Part shown: one piece after another, positions 41,708-50,560 of the stretch
Numbering within the stretch: the stretch's first letter is position 1
Layout: each line of letters starts with the position of its first letter
NCBI GenBank assembly: GCA_024743115.1
Contig: JANSXC010000018.1
Coordinates: 1 to 64,000 of the forward strand
Direction of reading: 5' to 3'
Source: a bacterium
Lineage (GTDB): Bacteria > Planctomycetota > UBA1135 > UBA2386
DNA length: 64,000 nt
Translations under genes and position numbers: made by a program
Notes under the pieces: generated by a model
Seen by the model: the letters and a program-made list of their open reading frames with translations, nothing else
Databases searched by the model: none
Told to the model about the DNA's origin: nothing

Positions 41708-44193
41708 CGGGCAAGAAGCGCAAGGCCGCGGCAGCGGGTCGTTCGACGAGCAAGAAGAAGGCCGCCGTCAAGTCCGGCGCGGGTGACCGCGCTCGGCCGC
41801 GCTCCGCGACGCGCCGGCGTTCGACGTCGGCGCCGGTAGCGCGCGAGCTCGGTGCGGCGGAGCTGCGTTGGACGTGCAAGCCGCTGACGCCATCGAAACG
41901 CCCGCCGTCCGCGGCGTTCCTGCTCGAGCAGGAACGACCGATGGCGGCGCTGAGCACGGGACTCGCGCTGCAGGCGCCCGGTTACCACCTGTTCGTGTCG
42001 GGGTTGATCGGTTCGGGCCGGACCGCGGTGGTCGAGATGTTGCTGCGCGACATTCAGCCGCGCAGCAAGCGCGTGCCCGATCGCGTCTTCCTGCAGAACT
42101 ACCGCGAACCCAATCGGCCGGTGCTCGTCACGCTACCTGCAGGGCGGGCGGCGGCGTTCCGCGACGAGCTCGAAGACCTCGGTCACACGCTGCACGCCGC
42201 GCTCACCGGCGCGCTGCGATCACGGCCGCATCGCATGTCGCGGCGGGTCGTCCTGCGCGCGGCCGGCACCCGGGATCGGCGCATCATGGAGGCGCTGCAG
42301 CGGCAGGCGCAGAAGCAGGGCTGCTCCCTCGTGCAGTTCCAGAGCCAGAACGGCGCGACGACAGCCGACATCTATCCGGTCGTGGAGGGCGAGCCCGTGA
42401 CGCTCGATGCGCTCTCCGCGCTCGTCATCGAGGGCAAGCTGCCCGAGGCCGACCGTGACCAGCTCCTGCGCAGTCGCGAGCAGCTGCTCGAGCGACTCGA
42501 GGAGGTCAACGAGCGGGTGCGCGAAGAGCACGCGCGCGTCGCCGGCGAGCTGCGCGAGATGGATCGCAAGCTGGCGTGGACGGTGTGGAACTCGCACATC
42601 CGCGAGTTCGTCAAGCGTTGGCCGCAGCGCGAGGTCGCCGACTGGCTCGATGCCGCGGGCGAGTTCATCGAGCGCCACCTCAACCGCCTCGTCGAGCATG
42701 ACGACAGTGAGGACGACACCGGCGCATACGCGGGTGGCGAGCCGGAACGGGCGGCGTTCGAGTTCCGCGCGGCGATCGTCAAGACGTCGTTCAACGACGC
42801 CAGCCCGGTCGTCATCGAGACCAATCCGACCTATGCCAACCTGTTCGGCACGATCGCGATGCCCGCCGACGGCTCCGCGCCGGGGCCCGAGCACGTGCAC
42901 CCGGGTGCCATGATGCGCGCCGACGGTGGCTACCTAGTGCTGCGTTGTCTCGACGTGCTCAGCGAGAGCGGCGTCTGGCCGCAGCTCAAACGCACGCTGA
43001 CGACTGGTCGTCTCGAGATCCGGGATCCCGAGCAGGGTTCGGGAGCGCAGAACACCGGGCTGCAGCCCGAAGCGATCCCGCTCGACGTCAAGGTCGTGCT
43101 GATCGGCGAGCCCGGGGTCTACGAGCACCTCGCGACCGAGGATCCGCAGTTCCCGCAGACGTTCAAGATCCACGCCGAGTTCGACGCGACGATCCCCGTC
43201 AACCGTCGGAATCTCGCGCGCTATGCCGACTACCTGAAGTGGCTCGTGGGTCGCGAGGACCTGCTCGCGTTCGACGGCGACGCGATGGCCGCGGTCGCCG
43301 AGTACGGCGCGCGGGCCTCGGGGCGTCGCGATCGGCTGATCACGCGCTACAGCGAACTCGGCGATCTCGCCCGTGAGGCCGCGCATCTCGCGAGCCTCGC
43401 CGGGGCGGATGCCGTGGTCCGTGACCACGTCGAACGCGCGATCGACGCCCGCCGTCAACGCCATGACCTGGCGCAGGAACTGACCGAGCGCGACTACACC
43501 TCGGGCTACATGCGACTGTCCACATCGGGCGCGGTCGTGGGGCAGATCAACGCGCTGACCGTGCTCGATACCGGCACGATCGAGTTCGGCCGGCCGTGCC
43601 GCATCACGTGCAACTCGGGCGTCGCGGTGCCACAGCGTTCGGGACTCGTGAACATCGAGGGTCTCGCCAATCTGTCCGGCCCGATCCACGACAAGGGGGT
43701 GATGATCCTCGAGGGCTTCCTGCTGCAGGAGTTCGGCCGCGACGGTCCGCTCTGCATGCAGGCGACGATCTGTTTCGAGCAGCTCTACAACGGCGTCGAC
43801 GGCGATTCTGCGTCGCTCGCGCAGTTGCTCGCACTGCTGAGCTCGCTCGCGTCGGTGCCGCTGCGCCAGCAGCTCGCGATCACCGGCTCCGTCAACCAGA
43901 AGGGCCAGGTCCAGGCCGTTGCCGCAGTGAACGAGAAGATCGAAGGATTCTTCCGCGTGTGTCGTGCGCGCAAGCTCACGGGCTCGCAGGGCGTGGTGCT
44001 ACCGCTCGCGAATGCGGGCGATCTGATGCTCGATCGGGACGTCGTTGACGCGGTCGAGCGCGGCGATTTCCACATCTATGCGGTCTCCGACGTCCAGGGC
44101 GCGCTCGAGCACTTCACGGGACTGCCGAGTGCGGACGTGCTGGCGCGGGTGCGTGCGACGCTCGAGTCGTTCCGCGCGATCGCGCGCGCCTGA
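41704..44193 (+). CDS. Lon-like AAA+ protease (AAA_32/Lon_C family)
   Basis: 829 residues from GTG 41704. A Lys/Arg-rich N-terminus precedes an AAA+ domain with Walker A variant SGLIGSGRT (about residues 99-106), split by a helical insert with a coiled coil (EQLLERLEEVNERVREEHARVAGELREMDRKL). The C-terminal S16 domain has the catalytic Ser in VDGDSASLAQLLALLSSL (near 702) and the catalytic Lys in AVNEKIEGFF (near 745). This is the LonBA-type family annotated as ATP-dependent protease, distinct from classical LonA (no N-terminal LAN domain). It is coupled to the universal stress gene. Confidence 0.93.
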   Translation: MTGKKRKAAAAGRSTSKKKAAVKSGAGDRARPRSATRRRSTSAPVARELGAAELRWTCKPLTPSKRPPSAAFLLEQERPMAALSTGLALQAPGYHLFVSGLIGSGRTAVVEMLLRDIQPRSKRVPDRVFLQNYREPNRPVLVTLPAGRAAAFRDELEDLGHTLHAALTGALRSRPHRMSRRVVLRAAGTRDRRIMEALQRQAQKQGCSLVQFQSQNGATTADIYPVVEGEPVTLDALSALVIEGKLPEADRDQLLRSREQLLERLEEVNERVREEHARVAGELREMDRKLAWTVWNSHIREFVKRWPQREVADWLDAAGEFIERHLNRLVEHDDSEDDTGAYAGGEPERAAFEFRAAIVKTSFNDASPVVIETNPTYANLFGTIAMPADGSAPGPEHVHPGAMMRADGGYLVLRCLDVLSESGVWPQLKRTLTTGRLEIRDPEQGSGAQNTGLQPEAIPLDVKVVLIGEPGVYEHLATEDPQFPQTFKIHAEFDATIPVNRRNLARYADYLKWLVGREDLLAFDGDAMAAVAEYGARASGRRDRLITRYSELGDLAREAAHLASLAGADAVVRDHVERAIDARRQRHDLAQELTERDYTSGYMRLSTSGAVVGQINALTVLDTGTIEFGRPCRITCNSGVAVPQRSGLVNIEGLANLSGPIHDKGVMILEGFLLQEFGRDGPLCMQATICFEQLYNGVDGDSASLAQLLALLSSLASVPLRQQLAITGSVNQKGQVQAVAAVNEKIEGFFRVCRARKLTGSQGVVLPLANAGDLMLDRDVVDAVERGDFHIYAVSDVQGALEHFTGLPSADVLARVRATLESFRAIARA

Positions 44194-44228
44194 GGGACCG
44201 AGCCCCGGCTCTCGGCCGGTCGCCGGAG

Positions 44229-44609
44229 CTACGTCAGCCCCATGGCGCGCTGCAGGTGTTCGCCCATTCGCACAGCTCTGCTCTCGATCGCAGCGGCAAT
44301 GCGATCGCCGAGTTCGGTGCGCGCCGTGGCGACGAACAGCTCCAGCCAGCGTTCGAAGTGCGTGGTGGTCACGGTCGCAAGCGGCAGGTGCGCGGCCATC
44401 GGATTGCCGCGGTAGCGGCCGGTGCCGCGCAGGATCGTCGACCAGAAGCGGCACATCTTCTCGAGGTGGTTGGGCCAGGCGTCCTCGGCGATGCGGGCGC
44501 GGAACACGGGGCCGAGGGTCGGGTCGCTCTGGACGACGCCGTAGAACGCGTGGACCAGGCGCTCGATCCCGGGCTCGTCGAGTTCGGCTTGCAGTTCGAG
44601 GACGTTCAT
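44229..44609 (-). CDS. group III truncated haemoglobin
   Basis: 126 residues from ATG 44609. The compact globin has LVHAFYGVVQSDPTLGPVFRARI, WPNHLEKMCRFWSTILRGTGRYRGNP and HLPLATVTTTHFERWLELF, where the His of TTTHFERW is the proximal haem ligand and the Tyr/Trp positions match group III (trHbP). Such proteins bind O2 or NO and are often found with NO-response genes. It is divergent from the DUF1971-NsrR pair, sharing a 61-bp promoter region. Confidence 0.92.
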   Translation of the reverse strand: MNVLELQAELDEPGIERLVHAFYGVVQSDPTLGPVFRARIAEDAWPNHLEKMCRFWSTILRGTGRYRGNPMAAHLPLATVTTTHFERWLELFVATARTELGDRIAAAIESRAVRMGEHLQRAMGLT

Positions 44610-44610
44610 C

Positions 44611-44645
44611 GTTGGTGTTCCAACTAAAAGTAGTATAATGAATAC
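44611..44645 (+). promoter_or_regulatory. divergent promoter/operator of the haemoglobin-NsrR locus
   Basis: A perfect TATAAT lies at 44634-44639, with TTGGTG (44612-44617) 16 bp upstream. Two dyads are visible: GTTGG-tgtt-CCAAC (44611-44624) and GTAT-aatga-ATAC (44633-44645), the second covering the -10. This AT-rich island in a GC-rich region is the obvious place for the Rrf2/NsrR-type regulator encoded downstream. Confidence 0.6.
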
Positions 44646-44670
44646 CAATTACAACCCTCAGGAGTCCGTG

Positions 44671-44982
44671 ATGCAACCTCCCGACAATCTCGTGGCGACC
44701 GGCTCGTCGCCGCGGTTCGACGCCAACACCGTTCCTGCCATGCTGCTTCAGGATCACTCCACTGCGACCGGCGTATGGGGCCGGCTGGTCGTTCACGCGG
44801 GAACGGTCGAGTTCTTCGAGGTCAACGGGAGTGGCGGCGACGGCGACGGGTCCGGGTCCCCGGTTGCCGCCGGCGAGAGCCTGTGGATCGCCCCCGAGCA
44901 CCGGCACCGGGTCACGCCGTCGGCGGATGCGGAGTTCGAGGTCGAGTTCTATCGCGTAACCGACGGCAACGAGAACGGCTGA
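44671..44982 (+). CDS. DUF1971 (TehB/YeaR-like cupin) protein
   Basis: 103 residues from ATG 44671, preceded by CAGGAG. Small cupin-like fold: ANTVPAMLLQDHSTATGVWGRLVVHAGTVEFF, then GESLWIAPEHRHRVTPSADAEFEVEFYRV. The HSTATGVWGR stretch and the P-x-x-H-x-V are the DUF1971 hallmarks. Homologues such as YeaR in enterics are induced by nitrate/NO. It lies 11 nt before the NsrR-like gene, supporting a nitrosative-stress role. Confidence 0.88.
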   Translation: MQPPDNLVATGSSPRFDANTVPAMLLQDHSTATGVWGRLVVHAGTVEFFEVNGSGGDGDGSGSPVAAGESLWIAPEHRHRVTPSADAEFEVEFYRVTDGNENG

Positions 44983-44993
44983 GGACCGCCGCC

Positions 44994-45419
44994 GTGCAAC
45001 TCAGCCAGTTCACCGACTACGCGCTGCGTTCGCTGATGCACGCCGCGCTGTGTGCTCCGGACAGGGTGCAGGTCGGCGCGGTAGCAGACGCGTTCCAGAT
45101 CTCGCGCCATCATCTCGTCAAGGTGGTGCAACGGCTGCAGCAGCTCGGCTACGTGGACACGCGGCGCGGACGGGGCGGCGGGTTCACGCTGGGGCGGGCG
45201 CCGCAGGACATCCGACTGGACGAGGTCGTTCAGGCGTTGGAGCCGTTCGATCTCGTGGAGTGTTTCGAAGCTCCGACGGCGTGTCGCATCGCGGGCGCGT
45301 GTGGCCTTCAGCGCGCTCTTCAGGAGGCCCGCTCGGCATTCGTCGAGGCGCTGTCGCACTACTCGCTCGCGGATCTCTTGCGTCCCCGGGCGCCGCTGCG
45401 GCGGCAGCTCGGTATCTGA
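44994..45419 (+). CDS. nsrR: Rrf2-family regulator, NsrR-like (Fe-S nitric oxide sensor)
   Basis: 141 residues from GTG 44994. Winged HTH: LSQFTDYALRSLMHAAL, VGAVADAFQISRHHLVKVVQRLQQLGYVDTRRGRGGGFTLG. Three cysteines (Cys90, Cys97, Cys103 in ECFEAPTACRIAGACGLQ) match the cluster-binding loop of NsrR, in which the [Fe-S] cluster reacts with NO and DNA binding is lost. The neighbours (truncated haemoglobin, DUF1971) are typical NsrR targets, and the operator-like dyads lie in the shared promoter. Confidence 0.9.
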   Translation: MQLSQFTDYALRSLMHAALCAPDRVQVGAVADAFQISRHHLVKVVQRLQQLGYVDTRRGRGGGFTLGRAPQDIRLDEVVQALEPFDLVECFEAPTACRIAGACGLQRALQEARSAFVEALSHYSLADLLRPRAPLRRQLGI

Positions 45420-45445
45420 GCAGCTGGCCGCTGGCGTTCTGGCCG

Positions 45446-47590
45446 TCAGGCCTTGCGGGCCTTCTTGCGCGGACCTTTCCGGCCCCCCTTTTTCTGCGCC
45501 GGGTCGGCCGCGGGTGGCTCCTGTGGCTGCAGCACGACCGGTTGGTCCGTGTCCGGCCGATCGGTTCGACCCGCGGCCACGACGGGGTCGGGTTCCTCGC
45601 GCTCGAATTGCTTGCCAAGCGCGTCGAGGCGCTGGGTGAGCTCGGTCGAGGAGTTTGCGAGCTGCTGCAGCGGTGAGCACAGGGCGAAGAGTCGTGCGCG
45701 TTCGGACTCGAGTTCCTTGCGGCGCGCCTCGACGCGCGGGCGATAGTCCTCGAGTCCGCGCCGCAGCAGGTCGGTCGCCGCGGCCTGGAAGGACTTGCCA
45801 AAGTGGTCGCGCAACACCGCGACCGTACGCGGCGCGAGATCGGTGCGGAACTGGGCGACGCACTGATGCAGGTGCAGACGGCCGGGCTCCCCGAGTCGCG
45901 CAGCCTTTTCCTTGCCAGGGATTTTCCGGTCGGGCTTGTCGGGGCTGCCGAACATCTGGTGACGGATCCGATCGACGGAACGGAACGTGACCAGATCGAG
46001 CATGCCCTTCTTGATCGGGATCCCGTCGACCGCGACGGGGACGGACGTGCTGCCCTGCCACACGACGGCGCCGAGAGACTCGAGTGCCTGCTTGCGCAGG
46101 TCGCGCAGCTCGAGGCCGGCGCGGCTCGCGAGCTCGGGCAGCCCATCGGGCATCTTCAGCCCGCGGTCGATCTGCTGTTGTTGCTGCTCGAACGCCCGGA
46201 ACCCGGCGGCCATGACGTCGTCGCGGTAGTCGCGGACCAGCGGCGACCACTGCCCATCGACGAGCCATTCGAGGCTGTGACTCGACAAGAACCAGGTGTC
46301 GATCGAAGCGCCGAGCGTGCGCAGCAGCTTGGCGCCGTGATCGCGGGCGGCGCGTTCGAGCTCGCTCTCGATCTCGCCTAGGCTGACGCGGAACGCTTCG
46401 CTCCAGTCGAGTTCGAGCGCAGTGCGGATGCTGCGTTCTTCGCGCTCGACGAACTCGAGCTGGTCGTCGGCCTCGCGGATCGCGTCCTCGAGTTCGCGAA
46501 CGCGATCGTGGTTCGCGAGTGTCGAGAGCTCGCCGAGCAGGCCGAGGCCACGCTGCAGCGAGTCGCGCAAGAACGCCGCGACGTACTGCTGGCTCGCGAG
46601 GTAGTCGCTGAGATCCTGGCGGAATGCGCGGAAGCCCTCGGGCTGGCTCGACGGCGAGCGCTGCTGCAGCACGCTGCTCGCCGCGTGCAGCAGGTCGACC
46701 GGATACATCTTCACGCGCCCTTCGCTCGCGGCCTGCTTGAGCGGCGCGGACATCGCGAGTTGTTCGAACGCCTGGAGCACCGCTTCCGGCTTCTGTTGTT
46801 CGAGGCTCGGGACGAGCCGGCCGTCGGGGCCGACGTCGCGCTTCTGGGAGTCGACATTGACGACCAGGAAGATGCGCGAGAACAGTTCGAGGAGCTGCTC
46901 GAACTCGGTGAAGACCTGCTCGAGGAACAGCGTGTCGCTCTTGACGACGAAGATCGCGCAGGCCGCCGCGTTGCGGAAGTCGCGCGTCATGCGGTCGTAG
47001 CCGAACCGCATTCGCGTGTAGAGGCCGGGGGTGTCGACCAGCACCGTGCTGTCGGTGGCGAGGTCCGTGCCGGGAACGTGCACGTCGACGCGCCGGATCG
47101 CTGCCGGATAGTGCTCCTGTGGATCGAACGACTTGCCGTGCTGCTCGGCGCTGCGGATGGCTTGCGCGAGGTCTTTGTGGGCGCTCTCGATGTGCTGGTG
47201 AAGCTTCGCTGCCGACGTGAACCGATCGCTCTTGCCGTCGTAGCGCGAGCAGACGTACTCGCGCTTGTCGCCGTGACGCACGAACACGAGGCACGGGTAG
47301 GCGGGCAGGCTCGAGACTTCGCTCACATACGCCGACGCGATGGCGTTCATCAGCGTCGACTTACCGCTCTTGAGTGGTCCGAAGATCAGCACGAATGCCT
47401 GCTGATCACGAACCTTGTCGCACAACGCCGCGAGGTCGTGCTGGATCGAGACGAGACCCGGGCGCAGTGAGCGGATCGGCGACTGTTCGTTCGTGCTGTC
47501 GACGGCGTGGAGCGCGGCCGTCAGATCCTCGAGCAGGGGGCGGATCGTGCCGTCGAACTGCTGGCAGTAGCTGCCGAGCTGGGTACGCAT
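45446..47590 (-). CDS. dynamin-like large GTPase
   Basis: 714 residues. G1 motif GPLKSGKST at residues 71-79, G3 DTPGLYTRMRFG near 187, and a degenerate G4 VVNVDSQK. The middle is predominantly helical with coiled-coil stretches (LEDAIREADDQLEFVEREERSI). A Lys-rich C-terminus (KKGGRKGPRKKARKA) and no TM helix suggest peripheral membrane binding. Bacterial dynamin-like proteins remodel or protect membranes. The gene is convergent with nsrR (26-bp gap) and is preceded by a 288-bp gap to the carbonic-anhydrase-like gene that holds no convincing gene. Confidence 0.85.
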   Translation of the reverse strand: MRTQLGSYCQQFDGTIRPLLEDLTAALHAVDSTNEQSPIRSLRPGLVSIQHDLAALCDKVRDQQAFVLIFGPLKSGKSTLMNAIASAYVSEVSSLPAYPCLVFVRHGDKREYVCSRYDGKSDRFTSAAKLHQHIESAHKDLAQAIRSAEQHGKSFDPQEHYPAAIRRVDVHVPGTDLATDSTVLVDTPGLYTRMRFGYDRMTRDFRNAAACAIFVVKSDTLFLEQVFTEFEQLLELFSRIFLVVNVDSQKRDVGPDGRLVPSLEQQKPEAVLQAFEQLAMSAPLKQAASEGRVKMYPVDLLHAASSVLQQRSPSSQPEGFRAFRQDLSDYLASQQYVAAFLRDSLQRGLGLLGELSTLANHDRVRELEDAIREADDQLEFVEREERSIRTALELDWSEAFRVSLGEIESELERAARDHGAKLLRTLGASIDTWFLSSHSLEWLVDGQWSPLVRDYRDDVMAAGFRAFEQQQQQIDRGLKMPDGLPELASRAGLELRDLRKQALESLGAVVWQGSTSVPVAVDGIPIKKGMLDLVTFRSVDRIRHQMFGSPDKPDRKIPGKEKAARLGEPGRLHLHQCVAQFRTDLAPRTVAVLRDHFGKSFQAAATDLLRRGLEDYRPRVEARRKELESERARLFALCSPLQQLANSSTELTQRLDALGKQFEREEPDPVVAAGRTDRPDTDQPVVLQPQEPPAADPAQKKGGRKGPRKKARKA

Positions 47591-47878
47591 AGGGCGAGCG
47601 CTCTCTTGGGGGTCGGTGCGGGTTCAGCGAGCGCGGCATGCGGGGATGCCTTGCCGCACGGCGCATTGGACCAGCGGCGACCGGCCTTGGCAGCGATCCG
47701 TTGGGGTTTTTCTGCGCTGCGTTTGCGTGGAGAAGTTCGAAGTTATCCACGCCGGTTGTGCAGAGTTCGACCGAGTGCGCGCCGGGCGGGCGAACTGCGT
47801 CGTTACGTCGGCGTTAGCCGGTCGAATCTCCGCGATCCGTGTTCCGGCAGGGGAAGCGGTCGGGTGACGACGGGACGT

Positions 47879-48625
47879 TTATTTGACGGGCGCCATCGGC
47901 ATCTCGTCGGCCCGGGTCGTATGCCACGTCAGGGTCAGCGTGCGCGGGTCGATCGAAGCGGGCAGGATTCGTAGCTGGTCCTTTGCGACCCGCTTCTGCA
48001 GGCGGGGCGAGCTCGCGAGCAGGACCTCGCGCTGATGTCGCGCCATCGCCTTCGCCATCGAGACCTTGTGACGGCGGGCTCGCCGGCCGATCGGAGCGAC
48101 GCGCCCGGCCAGCGCTTTCGTGCGAGAGGTGTCGCCCGACTTCATGGCGAGAGTCTCGCATTGCTCGTGGGTGAGCACGAGCACGAGTGCCAGACGTTCG
48201 CGCTGGACCTGCTGCTCGATCAAGGCCACGGCCTCGGGCTGCACGAAGGGGCCCGGATTGCTGAGCACGAGGACGTCGCGGCGCCGCAGGCCGAGCGCCT
48301 CAGCGACGTTTACGTCCGCGTCGGCGCAGACGAACACTGCACAGACGTAGCGGCCGGCGGCGCCGGGGCGGCGGGCCGGGCGCGGCAGTGGCTGCCGCTT
48401 CTTGCGCGCTGCGACGGCCGCGCGATTGCCCTGCCGGACGTGGTGCATGACCCTCGTCGGGGGCAGTTCCGGTAGCGGCGCGTGCGTGGCTGGCGGTCGC
48501 GATGGGCGTCGGGCTTTCGAGCGCGGTGCTGCTGCAGGATCGCCCGCCCCGCCCGGGGTCTGGGCGGGGACGGCAACCAGTACGGGGCCGAGTCCCAGCA
48601 AAGTCATGAGCGCGATGCGGCGCAT
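47879..48625 (-). CDS. secreted degenerate beta-carbonic-anhydrase-like protein
   Basis: 248 residues from ATG 48625. Signal peptide (MRRIALMTLLGLGPVLVAVPAQT), basic Pro/Arg-rich linker, then a region that follows the beta-carbonic-anhydrase order: a Cys-Ala-Asp-Ala-Asp site in YVCAVFVCADADVNV (canonical C-S-D-S-R), DVLVLSNPGPFV (canonical D.FV.RNAGN) and LALVLVLTHEQCETL (canonical GH..CG). The three zinc-ligand positions (Cys, His, Cys) survive, but the Arg of the Asp-Arg dyad is Asp and the active-site glycines are changed, so classical CO2 hydration is doubtful. An atypically basic composition and secretion are also odd. Confidence 0.6.
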   Translation of the reverse strand: MRRIALMTLLGLGPVLVAVPAQTPGGAGDPAAAPRSKARRPSRPPATHAPLPELPPTRVMHHVRQGNRAAVAARKKRQPLPRPARRPGAAGRYVCAVFVCADADVNVAEALGLRRRDVLVLSNPGPFVQPEAVALIEQQVQRERLALVLVLTHEQCETLAMKSGDTSRTKALAGRVAPIGRRARRHKVSMAKAMARHQREVLLASSPRLQKRVAKDQLRILPASIDPRTLTLTWHTTRADEMPMAPVK

Positions 48626-48727
48626 GTCGGTGTCTTCGACCGTTCGATGCCATGGACTTGATCCGGCCCGGTGGGCGCGTCGCCGGATTCCGTGTCCGAT
48701 TCGGATCACGGCGAACACCGGGACGTC

Positions 48728-50533
48728 ATGAACACTCGATTCCCTCGGTCCGTGCGGTCCCGGCCGACACGTGGTGCGCTGGCCTGCGGCGTGCTCGGCG
48801 CCTTCCTGGTGGCGCCACTGTCGGCTCCGCTCGTGGCCCAGTGCGGCCTGGTCGCCGACCTCACGAGCGGCAACGCCAACAACGGCAACATCGCGCAGCT
48901 CACCAGCGCGTTCGGCAACGAACTCTACTTCACCGGCTTCTTTCCCACGACGGGCGCCGAGCTCTGGAAGTGGACCCCGACCGGTGGTGCACAGATCGTC
49001 GTCGACCTGGCGCCCGGGAGTCGGAACAGCAGCCCATCAGGGATGACCCCCGTCATGACCGTGCACGGACCGCGCGTGTTCTACTCCGGGTTCGAGATCG
49101 GCCACGGCCACGAGCTCTACGCGACCGACGGCACCGCGGCGGGGACCGGGCGGGTGCTGGAGATCAAGCCCGGCTCCAGCAGTTCGCTGCCGCACAGCTT
49201 CTGTGGCAGCGGTGGGTTGGTGTTCTTCAATGCCGATGACCCGACCTACGGTGAGGAACTCTGGGCGTCGGACGGCACGACCGCGGGAACGCAACGGCTC
49301 AGTGACTTCGCGCCCGGGACCTTGGACGGGCGTCCGAACGACATGATCGATCTCGACGGGATCGTGCTGTTCTCGGCGTTCACCCCAGCCACGGGGCGGG
49401 AGCTGTTCGTGTCCGACGGTACGCCCGCGGGCACGCATCTGCTCGTCGACATCGAACCCGGCGCGGCCGCGTCGAACCCTCGAACCTTCATCCGCGCAGG
49501 TGACGAGATCTGGTTCGTTGCAACGACGAGTCAGTACGGCGCCGAGATCTGGCGCACGGACGGGACGGCTACGGGCACGGTGATGGTCGGTGACATCCTG
49601 CGGCCGAGCTCGTTCGGTCCGCATGGACTGTGCGCCTGCGGTGACCGCGTGTTCTTCCACGAGTTCCTCGGCTCGAACAACGGGGATGTGTACGTCACCG
49701 ATGGCACGGCGGCGGGGACGGTCAATCTGACGGCGGGGACGTTCGTCTACGGCAACGATCTCGTGTGCTCCGGTGACCGCGTGTTCTTCCGCGGCTCGAA
49801 CTCCTCGACAGGCACCGAACTCTACGTGACGGACGGCACCCCGCAGGGCACGCGAATGGTCGCCGATCTTCGGTCTCCGGGTTCTTCGAGCCCGCAGAAG
49901 ATCATCGACTGTGGACCCGGCGTGATCTTCGAGGCACGGAGCAACCACTACGGCGAGATCTGGTTCTCGGACGGCACCGCGGCCGGGACCCGGCTGGTCT
50001 GTGAGACCGATCCGAACGGCAACTCCGGTCCACAGATGCTGACGATGTGCCGCGGTCGCGTGTTCTTCGAGGCCTACTCACCGACCTACGGCCGCGAGTT
50101 GTTCGGGGTCGCGACGCCCGGGGCCTCCGCGGCGGTGCTCGGCAACGGCAGCGCGCCGGATCATCCGACCTTGCGAACGGATCTCGGCGCTGTGCCGGTA
50201 CTCGGCACGACCGTCGATCTGACCGGGCGCGGCGTCACGGGCGCGACGGGTTTCCTCATGGCCGGGAACGCGGCCCCGCCGAATGCGGTGCCTGTCGCAC
50301 CGGCGCTGATCGAGTTCGGAGCGGACTGGGTCGGCCTGCAGGCAGGAACCGCAGTCCACGTGGCGACCTTGTTCGCTCCGAGTTTCATCGTGCCGTTCGT
50401 CGTCCCGAACGACCCGGCGTTCGAGGGTGTGCGGTATCAGTTCCAGGCTGTTTGGTTCGACGCCTCGGCGAGCCCGCTGCTACAGATCAGTAACGGTCTG
50501 CAGCTCACGGTCGGCACGGCGGCGCCGCACTGA
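48728..50533 (+). CDS. secreted ELWxxDGT-repeat protein
   Basis: 601 residues from ATG 48728. Signal peptide (ALACGVLGAFLVAPLSAPLVAQ) followed by about eight repeats of ~48 residues with the hallmark pattern ELW.(S/T)DGT.(A/P)GT (GHELYATDGTAAGTGRV, EELWASDGTTAGTQRL, RELFVSDGTPAGTHLL and others). A C-terminal beta-sandwich (LGNGSAPDHPTLRTDLGAVPVLGTTVDL … FQAVWFDASASPLLQISNGL) is the recurrent end domain of this lineage's secreted proteins. The repeats probably form a beta-propeller. It is divergent from the carbonic-anhydrase-like gene. Confidence 0.88.
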   Translation: MNTRFPRSVRSRPTRGALACGVLGAFLVAPLSAPLVAQCGLVADLTSGNANNGNIAQLTSAFGNELYFTGFFPTTGAELWKWTPTGGAQIVVDLAPGSRNSSPSGMTPVMTVHGPRVFYSGFEIGHGHELYATDGTAAGTGRVLEIKPGSSSSLPHSFCGSGGLVFFNADDPTYGEELWASDGTTAGTQRLSDFAPGTLDGRPNDMIDLDGIVLFSAFTPATGRELFVSDGTPAGTHLLVDIEPGAAASNPRTFIRAGDEIWFVATTSQYGAEIWRTDGTATGTVMVGDILRPSSFGPHGLCACGDRVFFHEFLGSNNGDVYVTDGTAAGTVNLTAGTFVYGNDLVCSGDRVFFRGSNSSTGTELYVTDGTPQGTRMVADLRSPGSSSPQKIIDCGPGVIFEARSNHYGEIWFSDGTAAGTRLVCETDPNGNSGPQMLTMCRGRVFFEAYSPTYGRELFGVATPGASAAVLGNGSAPDHPTLRTDLGAVPVLGTTVDLTGRGVTGATGFLMAGNAAPPNAVPVAPALIEFGADWVGLQAGTAVHVATLFAPSFIVPFVVPNDPAFEGVRYQFQAVWFDASASPLLQISNGLQLTVGTAAPH

Positions 50534-50560
50534 TTCGGCGCCGGCCCTCGCGCCCGCCGA

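Noticed and set aside
47743..47751. DnaA-box-like TTATCCACG, possible replication origin
   Set aside because: Single site with one mismatch, no cluster, no AT-rich unwinding element and no dnaA/dnaN/gidA nearby.
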